Position numbers and translations under genes: made by a program. A DNA stretch of 64,000 nucleotides from JBJHBP01 sp050485685. GTDB lineage: Bacteria > Pseudomonadota > Gammaproteobacteria > Steroidobacterales > Rariloculaceae. Below, in pieces: positions 8,564 through 16,668 of this stretch. The stretch's first letter is position 1; the number at the start of each line of letters is the position of its first letter. The DNA lies in assembly GCA_050485685.1 (NCBI GenBank), contig JBJHBW010000017.1, positions 8,876 through 72,875 of the forward strand, in the 5' to 3' direction. The notes under the pieces were generated by a model. The model was not told where the DNA came from, did no database searches, and saw only the letters and a program-made list of their open reading frames with translations.

Positions 8564-9832
8564 TTGACTGAACAGAACCCGCAAGGTGCACGAACACGTT
8601 CCCGACCCGATCCCCGCTGCGATGCTCGCGTGACCGAGTGGCCGCAGGCGTGGATTCGCAAGGGCGACCAGATTCGCATTGCTGCCGGTCATCCGTGGAT
8701 CTACCGACAGATGATCCACCGCCTGACCGGCGACCCCGTCGACGGCGAGCCCATCGCGGTGCTGGACGCACGTGGCGGCCTGCTGGGAACCGGTTTATAC
8801 AACTCCGGTTCGCGCATCCCGGTGCGTGTGCTGTCACGTCACCCGGAGAAATTTGACCAGCCGTTTTTCGAGCGCCGCCTGCGCGACGCACTGCAGCTGC
8901 GCGATCGGTACATGCCTGAAGCGTCCAGCTATCGCCTGGTGAGCTCCGAGGCGGATTTTCTGAGTGGTCTGATCGTGGATCGCTACGAGGACGTTCTGGT
9001 CCTGCAGTTCTCATCGCTGGGCATGGCCAGGCGTCGTGCAGACATCGTCGATGCACTGATCGCGGTGCTGCAGCCGCGCGCCATCATCGAACGTGGCGAC
9101 AATCCGGGTCGGCGATTCGAAGGACTGCCGGATTCCGGAGGATTGCTGCAGGGTGCCCTCGACGGTGCGGTTGCCGCGCGCATCAACGGCCTGCTGTTCG
9201 AAGCCGATGTGATGCATGGCCAGAAGACGGGCCTCTATCTGGATCAGCAGGGCAACTATCGCGAGCTGGCGTTGCTCGTGGCGCAGCGCAGCGGTGCCAG
9301 GGTGCTGGACTGCTTTTCGTTCGCGGGCGGGTTCGGACTGCATTGCGCGCAAGCCGGCGCAGCACAGGTGCACATGCTGGATCAGAGCGAAGCCGCTATC
9401 GGCACGGCACGCCGCAATGCCGCCGCGAACGGACTCGCCCAGCGCTGCAGCTTCGAAGTGGCGAATGTATTCGACTGGCTCAAGCAGCGTGCCGGTGAGA
9501 CGTTCGATACGCCGCCGTATGACGTGGTGATTCTCGATCCGCCGCCATTCGCGCCGAATCGGGCCGCCGTGGCCGGCGCGCTGCGCGGTTACAAGGAGAT
9601 TCATCTGCGCGCACTGAAGCTGCTCACGCCCGGTGGCCTGCTGGCCACCTACTGCTGCTCACACCATGTGGACGCCGGGCTGTTCGCAGAGGTGATTGCG
9701 GCCGCGGCGACCGATGCCGGGAAAATGCTACGTCGCGTGGCCGTCTGTACGCAGTCGGCGGATCATCCGGTCATCGCCTCGATTCCGGAGACGGAGTATC
9801 TGAAGGGATACATCTACGAAGTCGTGTCCTGA
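8564..9832 (+). CDS. rlmI: Class I SAM-dependent 23S rRNA (cytosine-C5)-methyltransferase, RlmI-like
   Basis: RlmI methylates C1962 of 23S rRNA. The 422-residue protein has an N-terminal PUA-like RNA-binding domain (WIRKGDQIRIAAGHPWIYR, about 25-43) and a middle region with LVSSEADFLSGLIVDRY. The Rossmann methyltransferase domain includes VLDCFSFAGGFGLHCA (SAM site, about 248-263), the N/D-P-P motif LDPPPF (about 325-330) and the cysteine-bearing TYCCSHH segment. The best start is a TTG at 8564 with AGGAG nine bases upstream. A GTG at 8631 would trim 22 poorly conserved residues. An rlmI-family assignment is secure; the exact target base is inferred. Confidence 0.88.
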   Translation: MTEQNPQGARTRSRPDPRCDARVTEWPQAWIRKGDQIRIAAGHPWIYRQMIHRLTGDPVDGEPIAVLDARGGLLGTGLYNSGSRIPVRVLSRHPEKFDQPFFERRLRDALQLRDRYMPEASSYRLVSSEADFLSGLIVDRYEDVLVLQFSSLGMARRRADIVDALIAVLQPRAIIERGDNPGRRFEGLPDSGGLLQGALDGAVAARINGLLFEADVMHGQKTGLYLDQQGNYRELALLVAQRSGARVLDCFSFAGGFGLHCAQAGAAQVHMLDQSEAAIGTARRNAAANGLAQRCSFEVANVFDWLKQRAGETFDTPPYDVVILDPPPFAPNRAAVAGALRGYKEIHLRALKLLTPGGLLATYCCSHHVDAGLFAEVIAAAATDAGKMLRRVAVCTQSADHPVIASIPETEYLKGYIYEVVS

Positions 9833-9846
9833 CGGTCACAGTCGGC

Positions 9847-12630
9847 TCAGAAGTTCACAGTCAGTCGCGCATACAGGATCCGTCCGCGCGGATCATGGAC
9901 TTTGGAGTCGTAACCGCCGTTGGTGGCAACCGAAGGTGGATCCTGGTTCGTGAGGTTGATACCGCCAATACTCAGTGTCGGTGTGATGACGCCACTGAAG
10001 CGGTAGCTGTACTGTGCATCCAGTGTCGTGAAGCTGGCTATGCGGGTGAAAGCCTCGGGACCTGCGCCGGCTGCGACCTCATCGTTGTTGTAGGAGTCGA
10101 TATGGCGCACGACGAGGTTCGCGCCGTGATTGCCCAGCTGCCAGTTCATGGAGGCGTTCAGGCGCCAGCGCGGCGATGATGTTGCGAAGTTCGCGAAGTT
10201 GCGTCGTCCGGCGCCGTCGATCCGGCCGGCCTGCGGATCGTCCAGATCGTAGGACATGATTCGCGTGCCGTTCAGCCCGAAGCGGAAGCTGCCCGCATCA
10301 CGGGTGAACAGGTTGTAGCGCATGGACAGGTCCACGCCGTCAGTATCCAGCGAGGACGCATTGTCGTAATACGACAGCACGCGCAGCAGCAACCCGGTGC
10401 CGGGATCGCGTATCACCTGGCTCTGCGCTGCCTCGTCACCGGCCGCGGCGGCATTCAGCAGCGCCTGCGGATTCTGCTGGATCAGCACGTCGCTGTAGCG
10501 GAATGACCAGTAGTCCAGGCCGAGTTCCAGCTGATCGGTGGCCGCCCAGGTGATGCCCACATTGCGAATGTCGGCTTCCTCCGGTCGCAGCGGTGAACCG
10601 TCCGGATCCGGCTGCGTGCGCACGGGGAAGAACTGCGCCGTGCCCACATTCGGGTCGGTCAGCTGCGCGAGCGTAGTCTGCGTACCGAAGGTCTGGAACA
10701 TGGAAGGCGCACGAAATGCGGTGCCTATCGAGGCCCGGACGGAGACGCCGAGTGACGGCCGCCAAAGCATCGTGGCCTTGGGGTCTGTGGATCGCACGCC
10801 GCCGCCGTAATTTTCGCGTCGCGCCGCCAGCTGCAGATCCACGGTTTCGCTCAGCGGCAGGGCCAGTTCGGCGAACACTGCATTGACGTTGCGGTCGTCG
10901 GAGAAATCGGGGTTGCCGATCAGGAACATGTAGTTGTCGTTGTTGGCCTGTTCGTCGTACTCGTAGCGTATGCTTTCGTCCCTGTGCTGCACGCCTATCG
11001 CAACGCCTATCGGGCCGCCGCGAAGATCGCCGTACAGTGCCGATGCCACGGCTCCGGCGGTGAGCAGTTCCGTGCGTGCGTGAATCTGCTCTGTGCCCAG
11101 CAGGTGGTCGTAAAGCGATGCTGAGTTGACCGTGCCGGTACCGGTCAGGGCGCTGCCGAAGGGATTGAAGTACTGGCAGGCGCCAGCACCGGGCGTGCCG
11201 GTCTGAGGATCGCAGTCCGCGCCGCCGAAGCCGTTCATGGCCAGCGCCAAGCGGTCGCTGAGCACATCTTCGGCCTCGATGAAGATCTTGTTCCCGCTCC
11301 ACTGCAGGTCGGCATCCCAGCGCCAGCGCGGTCCGGCCTGGCCGCTGAGTGCAAACGCGACCCGCTGCGTGTCCGAATTGTGCGTGCTGGGGCTGGACGG
11401 TCCCGCAGGTCCGATCAGGCGGCCGATGAAGAGCACGTCGGTGCCGAACGGATTGTCGGGATGCGTGGCCGATACGCCCGGGAACTGGGCAAACGGAAAA
11501 CTCGGTGAATTATTGCGTTCCGCGCGGTTGTTGACCGCGTGCATTTCGATGCGGCCGTTCAGGGTGTCGCTGAAGCGGTGTGTCAGTTCCAGATAGCCGG
11601 CGGCACGGGTTTCCCTGGGGACGATCGTGTAGTAATCGCCGAAATCGAACTGGCACAGGCCGATGTCGATCGCGCCGCCTGGAGATGGCACGGAGACAGC
11701 GATATCCGGCACGATCTTCGGGTCCTGGGCCGCGAGTGCGGTACATGCCGGGTCCGCGAAGACCGGCGGACTGGCGCCCGGGACCGCCGGCAGGCCAAGC
11801 TGCGGCTGAACGAAATCGGCAACGCCATTGCCGTCGCTGTCGAAAGCAGCCGTCCATACCGACTGGTATGCCGGATTGCCGGGCAGCGACGGCACCAGGA
11901 ACGAGCCGGGATTGCCGGCCTGGCTGACATCGATGCCAGGTCCCGATAACCGCCGGTCGCGTGTCGTGAGCGGATCTCGGTCCAGATAGTTGAATGCGAA
12001 CAGCAGGCCGGTGCGATTGCTGCCGGTGCCTACCAGAGCGCTGAACTGCAGATCGTCCTGTGGGTGATCGTGTACGGTCTGAGCGTCCAGCGAGAATTCG
12101 AAACCGCGAAAGTCGGTGCGCGTGATGTAGTTGACGACACCGGCAACAGCCTCTGATCCGTAGAGCGCCGCAGCCCCGTCCTTCAGCACTTCGACACGGT
12201 CGAACGCGATCATCGGCGGCAGCGATGACAGGTCCACGAAATTTTCACCGCGATCGGTAGTGACGGCGCTCGCTGTCTGGCGCCTGCCGTTCAGCAGCAC
12301 GAGCGTTGAACTGACGCCCAGACCGCGCAGATTGACGTTGCTGGTGCCGGTCGTGAGGTTCTGCGTGAAAGCGTCGGGGTTGTTCTGTGAGCCGGTATTG
12401 ATGGTCAGCGAATCGGTGATTTCACTGAGTCGGGCTGCGCCACTGGTGTCGATTTCCTCGCGGTCCACCACCACCAGCGGTGAGGGCGAATCGAACTGCG
12501 ACGGTCGGCGAATATAGGTACCGGTGACGACTATTTCCTCCACGACGGGTTGCGGTTGCGCCAGCGTGGTGACGGGCGCGAGCAGAGTGCCGGGAATGAA
12601 CAGCAATGCTGCAGATCGACGTTGTTTCAT
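9847..12630 (-). CDS. TonB-dependent outer-membrane receptor
   Basis: A receptor of 927 residues with signal peptide. The TonB box/N-terminal sequence EEIVVTGTYIRR is followed by a plug domain: VDREEIDTSGAARLSEI, NLRGLGVSSTLVLLNGRR, and DRVEVLKDGAAALYGSEAVA (about 150-170). A 22-strand barrel follows, ending in LTVNF with terminal Phe. The long plug and NLRGLG/VLLNGRR style are typical of receptors for organic substrates in Xanthomonadales-like bacteria, as opposed to classical siderophore receptors. It lies 30 bases downstream of the lipase gene on the same strand, with AGGAG before its ATG. The two are likely co-transcribed, suggesting uptake of something the lipase releases or is exposed to. 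Confidence 0.92.
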   Translation of the reverse strand: MKQRRSAALLFIPGTLLAPVTTLAQPQPVVEEIVVTGTYIRRPSQFDSPSPLVVVDREEIDTSGAARLSEITDSLTINTGSQNNPDAFTQNLTTGTSNVNLRGLGVSSTLVLLNGRRQTASAVTTDRGENFVDLSSLPPMIAFDRVEVLKDGAAALYGSEAVAGVVNYITRTDFRGFEFSLDAQTVHDHPQDDLQFSALVGTGSNRTGLLFAFNYLDRDPLTTRDRRLSGPGIDVSQAGNPGSFLVPSLPGNPAYQSVWTAAFDSDGNGVADFVQPQLGLPAVPGASPPVFADPACTALAAQDPKIVPDIAVSVPSPGGAIDIGLCQFDFGDYYTIVPRETRAAGYLELTHRFSDTLNGRIEMHAVNNRAERNNSPSFPFAQFPGVSATHPDNPFGTDVLFIGRLIGPAGPSSPSTHNSDTQRVAFALSGQAGPRWRWDADLQWSGNKIFIEAEDVLSDRLALAMNGFGGADCDPQTGTPGAGACQYFNPFGSALTGTGTVNSASLYDHLLGTEQIHARTELLTAGAVASALYGDLRGGPIGVAIGVQHRDESIRYEYDEQANNDNYMFLIGNPDFSDDRNVNAVFAELALPLSETVDLQLAARRENYGGGVRSTDPKATMLWRPSLGVSVRASIGTAFRAPSMFQTFGTQTTLAQLTDPNVGTAQFFPVRTQPDPDGSPLRPEEADIRNVGITWAATDQLELGLDYWSFRYSDVLIQQNPQALLNAAAAGDEAAQSQVIRDPGTGLLLRVLSYYDNASSLDTDGVDLSMRYNLFTRDAGSFRFGLNGTRIMSYDLDDPQAGRIDGAGRRNFANFATSSPRWRLNASMNWQLGNHGANLVVRHIDSYNNDEVAAGAGPEAFTRIASFTTLDAQYSYRFSGVITPTLSIGGINLTNQDPPSVATNGGYDSKVHDPRGRILYARLTVNF

Positions 12631-12660
12631 CGTCGTGCTCCTGAAAATTCGCTGGCGGCC

Positions 12661-14655
12661 CTATTCGACCACACTGGTATTGTTGATCTGTATGACCGTG
12701 CCTGCGGATGCCGCGAATGTGACGGTCTGCTGCTGCATTTCCACTGTGGTGGCCAGGTCTGCGGAAGGGTCGATCAGCGACCCATGCGCACCGGCGGTGA
12801 ATCGAACGATTCCGCTGACGGTGTCAGGCGGCACGGTTGCCGTGGTCTCGCTGATCGACGCCAGGCCCCACAGTGATGCGATGTGATCTGTGGGATCGTT
12901 GGGGACCGTCGTGTCGCCGATCACCGAGAATACATGCAGCGGCTGGTTGGCCGCCGCGGTCGCGACATAGTTGGTGGGTTCCACCGGATCGATCACGGTC
13001 TGCAGATCGCGCACGAAATTGCTGAAATTGGCCGTGCCAGCGGCCAGTCCCTGTGCGGCCAGTCCCTGACGAATGGGTTCGCCGAAGGTGACGGCTTCGG
13101 GATCGGTCAGGAATGAAGTCCAGGGACCCGCGGGATTCGCCAGTGTGGCGGTGACCAGCGGCGGCTCCATGCCCAGAAATACGCCGCTGATGATGCTGCC
13201 CAGCGACATCGCGACGAAGTGGATGCGGTTGCCGTCCAGATCCTGCCCGGCCAGGCCGTCAGGGACGGAGATGTCGGGAATGGTGTGCGTCAGGTGCAGC
13301 AGGTCGGATACGGCCTGACGAATGTGGTCCCGCGCGTTCAGCGGATTCTGCAGATTGAGGATCTGCCAGCCATTGTCTATCTGTCCGTCCGGTATGAATA
13401 CGCCGGTGGCGCCGACATTGTCCATGTTGAAGTGGCGCTCGTTGTTACCCAGCGGATGCCCCGGGCCCTGATAGAACGGGCTCTCGATATCAGTCACGCC
13501 ATGCAGGGGGAGATCGATGGCAATCACGGCAAACCCCGCCTGGGCAAATGCGTCGGCGACGCCCAGCATCACGGTGCGGTTCAGCGTGATGCCATGCTGA
13601 AAGATCGCAACCGGCCAGCCGTCCGCAGGTCTGCTGTGGCCGCTGTCTTCGTTCGGCAGTGTGAGCAGCAGTGGAATGCGCATGTCAGGGACGCGGACCA
13701 GCGGCACGGGATTGGCGACATTCGGTGGCCGGAACTCGTTGTTGATCCAGACACTGTCCAGGGGCAGGGCAGGGTCGCCGAAGTAGGGCACCTCGATATA
13801 GCCGACATACAGATCGGCCAGGCCCGCCAGGCCAAGGCCCAGTTGCCCGGTGTTGAGATTCGTGGGTGCCAGGGCCGTCGCCGTTGGACTCACGTCGGAG
13901 GCGACCGCCTCCAGCACGTCGCCGACTGATTGCGTCAGCATGGTCCACGCGCTGACGACCGCATCGCCGGGCAGGCCAAGCTGGGCGACAGCCGCGTCGA
14001 TCAGCGGTGTGATCGCCGGGAAAAGCGGATCCAGCTGCGGAGCACCGGGGACGCTGTCCAGTCCCGCCAGATGCGCGTCGCGCACGGCGCGAAAGATCGT
14101 GTCCGGCGCTGCGGTTGTGCCGAACGTACTCTGAACGCCGCTGGTGATGATGAATGCATAACGGGTTCGAGGCGCCAGAGGCATAAGCGGCACGATCTCC
14201 AGCGCCGCATCGCCAGCCGTCGCCGCCACGCGCAGTTTGTAGTGCAGCCCCGGCACCAGCGGCTGCCCGTTGGTAACATCGAGCACGAACACGTTCTCGC
14301 TGCCGGTGGGCGCGGCCAGCGGGTTGAACGGGACCAGCGAGTCGCGATCCAGCGGGGCGTTGAAAGGCGCACTGATCACCGCGGTGGTGGAGAATCCGTC
14401 CAGTGTGTTCAGTGCCTGGGCCAGCGGGCTGGTCACCCTGACCGGCACCTGGAGCTGCAGGCCGGTGGGGTTGTACAGGTCGCTGGGGTAGGGCACCACG
14501 TCCACCGGCGGCGCATACAGGGCCACGAACCCCTGGCCATCCGCCGGCGGCGGCGCGGCAAAGCTGGTGGGCTCGGGCCCGCGCGAAGTTCCGGTTTCGC
14601 AGCCGCTTACGATGAGCAGGACTGCGACGCTGAGCAGTGTGGTTAGTGTTCGCAC
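12661..14655 (-). CDS. VolA/Pla-1-cef family lipoprotein lipase
   Basis: A predicted exported lipoprotein of 664 residues with lipobox IVSGC (Cys19). The N-terminal region (VVPYPSDLYNP, about 52-62) is the signature start of the bacterial virulence-factor lipase N domain. A hydrolase domain follows, with FQHGITLNR (about 350), AIDLPLHGVTD, a nucleophile elbow of A-x-S-x-G type (AMSLGS, Ser near 485), and a late catalytic-type His in AGAHGSLID (about 622). In Vibrio, VolA is a surface lysophospholipase working with a fatty-acid importer. Here the partner downstream is a TonB-dependent receptor. The GTG start has GAGGAG about 10 bases ahead. Specific substrate is unproven. Confidence 0.85.
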   Translation of the reverse strand: MRTLTTLLSVAVLLIVSGCETGTSRGPEPTSFAAPPPADGQGFVALYAPPVDVVPYPSDLYNPTGLQLQVPVRVTSPLAQALNTLDGFSTTAVISAPFNAPLDRDSLVPFNPLAAPTGSENVFVLDVTNGQPLVPGLHYKLRVAATAGDAALEIVPLMPLAPRTRYAFIITSGVQSTFGTTAAPDTIFRAVRDAHLAGLDSVPGAPQLDPLFPAITPLIDAAVAQLGLPGDAVVSAWTMLTQSVGDVLEAVASDVSPTATALAPTNLNTGQLGLGLAGLADLYVGYIEVPYFGDPALPLDSVWINNEFRPPNVANPVPLVRVPDMRIPLLLTLPNEDSGHSRPADGWPVAIFQHGITLNRTVMLGVADAFAQAGFAVIAIDLPLHGVTDIESPFYQGPGHPLGNNERHFNMDNVGATGVFIPDGQIDNGWQILNLQNPLNARDHIRQAVSDLLHLTHTIPDISVPDGLAGQDLDGNRIHFVAMSLGSIISGVFLGMEPPLVTATLANPAGPWTSFLTDPEAVTFGEPIRQGLAAQGLAAGTANFSNFVRDLQTVIDPVEPTNYVATAAANQPLHVFSVIGDTTVPNDPTDHIASLWGLASISETTATVPPDTVSGIVRFTAGAHGSLIDPSADLATTVEMQQQTVTFAASAGTVIQINNTSVVE

Positions 14656-14710
14656 CGTTGCTGTGCTCCTCGGTCGTCGTAATGTTCCCGCCCGAACGGG
14701 GTGCTACCTG

Positions 14711-14716
14711 ATAATA
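14711..14716 (-). promoter_or_regulatory. Possible -10 element for the lipase-receptor operon
   Basis: On the minus strand TATTAT stands about 55 bases upstream of the lipase GTG, inside a short AT-rich patch. No convincing -35 hexamer sits at 16-18 bases, so an activator may be needed. Confidence 0.3.
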
Positions 14717-14761
14717 GGAAAATTCTCCGCCGTTGGCATCCCGCGAAACTCCGTATTCCTG

Positions 14762-14770
14762 TGCTATAGA
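14762..14770 (+). promoter_or_regulatory. Extended -10 promoter element for ddl
   Basis: TGC-TATAGA forms an extended -10 element 46 bases upstream of the chosen ddl start; the -35 region is weak. The divergent lipase operon begins about 110 bases to the left. Confidence 0.4.
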
Positions 14771-14816
14771 ATGCCGGTTGTTTCGCGACAGCCCTGGGCA
14801 GGGTCCGGAGCCGGTT

Positions 14817-15806
14817 TTGAAGATTGCAGTACTGTTTGGCGGCGACAGCATGGAACGCGACGTGTCGGTCGCCAGTGCTGCACAGGTGGTGGCGGCGCTG
14901 CGCAGGCGTGGCCACGACGTCGTTGCCGTCGATGCATTGAGCGGTGCACTGGATGCGTCGCAGGAGAGCCATGCGCTGCAGCCGCGCATTGCGCCGTTGC
15001 CGCCCGACCGGACCACACGCACTGGTCTTCCTCGCGGACTGCTGGTTCCGGAAGTGCTCGCGGCAGACCTGGTCTTTATCGCGCTGCACGGCACGACCGG
15101 CGAAGACGGCACGCTGCAGGGACTCTACGATCTGGCTGATGTGCGCTATACGGGCAGCGGCACGCTGGGCTCGGCGCTGGGATGGGACAAGGACGTTGCC
15201 AAGCGGCTGTTTCGTGCCGCCGGCGTGTCGACACCGGACTGGCTGATGGCGCCGGCCACCGCCGAGCAGGTGAGTGAAACCCTGAGCTTCCCGGTCATCG
15301 TCAAACCCAATGGTCAGGGGTCCACGGTGGGGCTGACCATGGTCACTGAGCCTGCCGGCCTCGACGATGCGATTGCGCTCGCATCGCGCTTCGATGACGA
15401 AGTGATGATTGAGCGCTATGTCGCCGGCCGTGAATTGACAGTGGGCATACTCGATGGCCAGCCGCTTGAGGTCGGCGAGATCATTCCGTTCAGCGGTCCG
15501 ATATTCGACTACGCCGCCAAGTACCAGCAGGGTGGTGCGCAGGAAATCTTTCCGGCCGTGATCACCGACGAACAGCGGGTTGCGGTGCAGGAACTTGGTC
15601 TGGCCGCGCACCGATGCCTGAAGCTGGCAAGCTACAGTCGCGTCGATTTTCGCATGGATGAGGCGGGCCGCTTCTGGTGTCTTGAGGTCAACACGCTGCC
15701 CGGCCTGTCGGCGGGCAGCCTGCTGCCGCAGTCGGCGCGCGCCTGTGGTATCAGTTTCGAGGAGTTGTGCGAGCGCATTGCCCTTGGCGGTTCGCGGCGT
15801 ACGTGA
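14817..15806 (+). CDS. ddl: D-alanine--D-alanine ligase
   Basis: Cytoplasmic ATP-grasp ligase that makes the D-Ala-D-Ala dipeptide for peptidoglycan. With the TTG start at 14817 (GGAG six bases upstream) the protein is 329 residues and begins MKIAVLFGGDSMERDVS, the family's usual start. Further conserved segments are HGTTGEDGTLQG (substrate binding), YTGSGTLGSALGWDK, VIVKPNGQGSTVG (ATP-grasp loop), and VDFRMDEAGRFWCLEVNTLPG (metal-binding Asp/Glu/Asn near the end). An ATG at 14772 would add residues with no family similarity. It stands alone, away from the dcw cluster, so a second ddl near murC/ftsQ is possible. Confidence 0.94.
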   Translation: MKIAVLFGGDSMERDVSVASAAQVVAALRRRGHDVVAVDALSGALDASQESHALQPRIAPLPPDRTTRTGLPRGLLVPEVLAADLVFIALHGTTGEDGTLQGLYDLADVRYTGSGTLGSALGWDKDVAKRLFRAAGVSTPDWLMAPATAEQVSETLSFPVIVKPNGQGSTVGLTMVTEPAGLDDAIALASRFDDEVMIERYVAGRELTVGILDGQPLEVGEIIPFSGPIFDYAAKYQQGGAQEIFPAVITDEQRVAVQELGLAAHRCLKLASYSRVDFRMDEAGRFWCLEVNTLPGLSAGSLLPQSARACGISFEELCERIALGGSRRT

Positions 15807-15867
15807 GACTGTGCGACACTTTTTCCTATGACTCCGTTCAACGTTCTGCAGGGAGACTTTTCAGTCC

Positions 15868-16485
15868 ATGAAGCTCTATCACTCTGACAAAAGCCGTTCC
15901 ACGCGAGTGCTCTGGTTGCTCGAGGAACTCGGGCTGAAATACGAAATCGAGCGGCTTCCTTTCGACCGCAAGGCGCTGCAGTCAGTGGATTACCTGCAGC
16001 TGAATCCTTTCGGCAAGGTGCCGGTGCTGGTCGATGGTGCCGTGACGATGTTCGAGTCTGTCGCGATCATCCAGTATCTGCTGAACCGTTACGGTGACGG
16101 CCGCTTCGAGCCGCCCATCATGTCGCCGCAGTACGGTGAGTATCTGCAGTGGATGCACTTCGGAGAATCCACGCTGATGGGGCCGGTCGCGCAGATTGCG
16201 CAGCATGCACTGCTGCTGCCGCCGGATAAGCGCAGTCCGGAAATGGAGACTGCAGGCCGGCGTGCCTTCGCGCATTACGCCAGGGAGCTGGAGAAGCTGC
16301 TGGCGGGACGCAAGTACCTGGTCGGGGATGAATTCACCGCGGCGGATATCGTCATGGGCTATACGCTGGCGGGCGCACAGGACTTCGGGGCCGTCCCGGA
16401 GGAGTGCACTGCGCTGAAGGCCTATATTGCGCGCCTGAAGGAACGGCCGGCGTACCAGAAGGCTGCCGGTATCGCAGCGTCCTGA
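15868..16485 (+). CDS. Glutathione S-transferase family protein
   Basis: Cytosolic protein of 205 residues. The N-terminal thioredoxin-like domain begins MKLYHSDKSRSTRVLWLLEE, with Ser/Arg at the usual glutathione-activating position. NPFGKVPVLVDG carries the cis-Pro, and FESVAIIQYL holds the Glu-Ser pair that binds the gamma-glutamyl group. The C-terminal all-helical domain includes YLVGDEFTAADIVMGYTL, the N-capping box motif of the family. It follows ddl by 61 bases on the same strand and may share its transcript. The class and substrate cannot be assigned from sequence alone. Confidence 0.9.
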   Translation: MKLYHSDKSRSTRVLWLLEELGLKYEIERLPFDRKALQSVDYLQLNPFGKVPVLVDGAVTMFESVAIIQYLLNRYGDGRFEPPIMSPQYGEYLQWMHFGESTLMGPVAQIAQHALLLPPDKRSPEMETAGRRAFAHYARELEKLLAGRKYLVGDEFTAADIVMGYTLAGAQDFGAVPEECTALKAYIARLKERPAYQKAAGIAAS

Positions 16486-16536
16486 CAGCCTGCGGGGCGC
16501 GCCGCAGCGACTGCATGCACGCTCCTGAGGTCGGCG

Positions 16537-16564
16537 CCGCGCCGCGATGATGTGCGCGGCGCGG
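16537..16564. terminator. GC-rich hairpin between GST and tRNA-Ile2
   Basis: A perfect 10-bp stem (CCGCGCCGCG/CGCGGCGCGG) with an 8-base loop lies 22 bases beyond the tRNA 3' end and 52 bases after the GST stop. It could end transcripts from both sides, but there is no U-tract on either strand. Confidence 0.45.
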
Positions 16565-16585
16565 TGACAACCTGCAGGGGATGAT

Positions 16586-16662
<77 letters not shown>

Positions 16663-16668
16663 GGAGAA

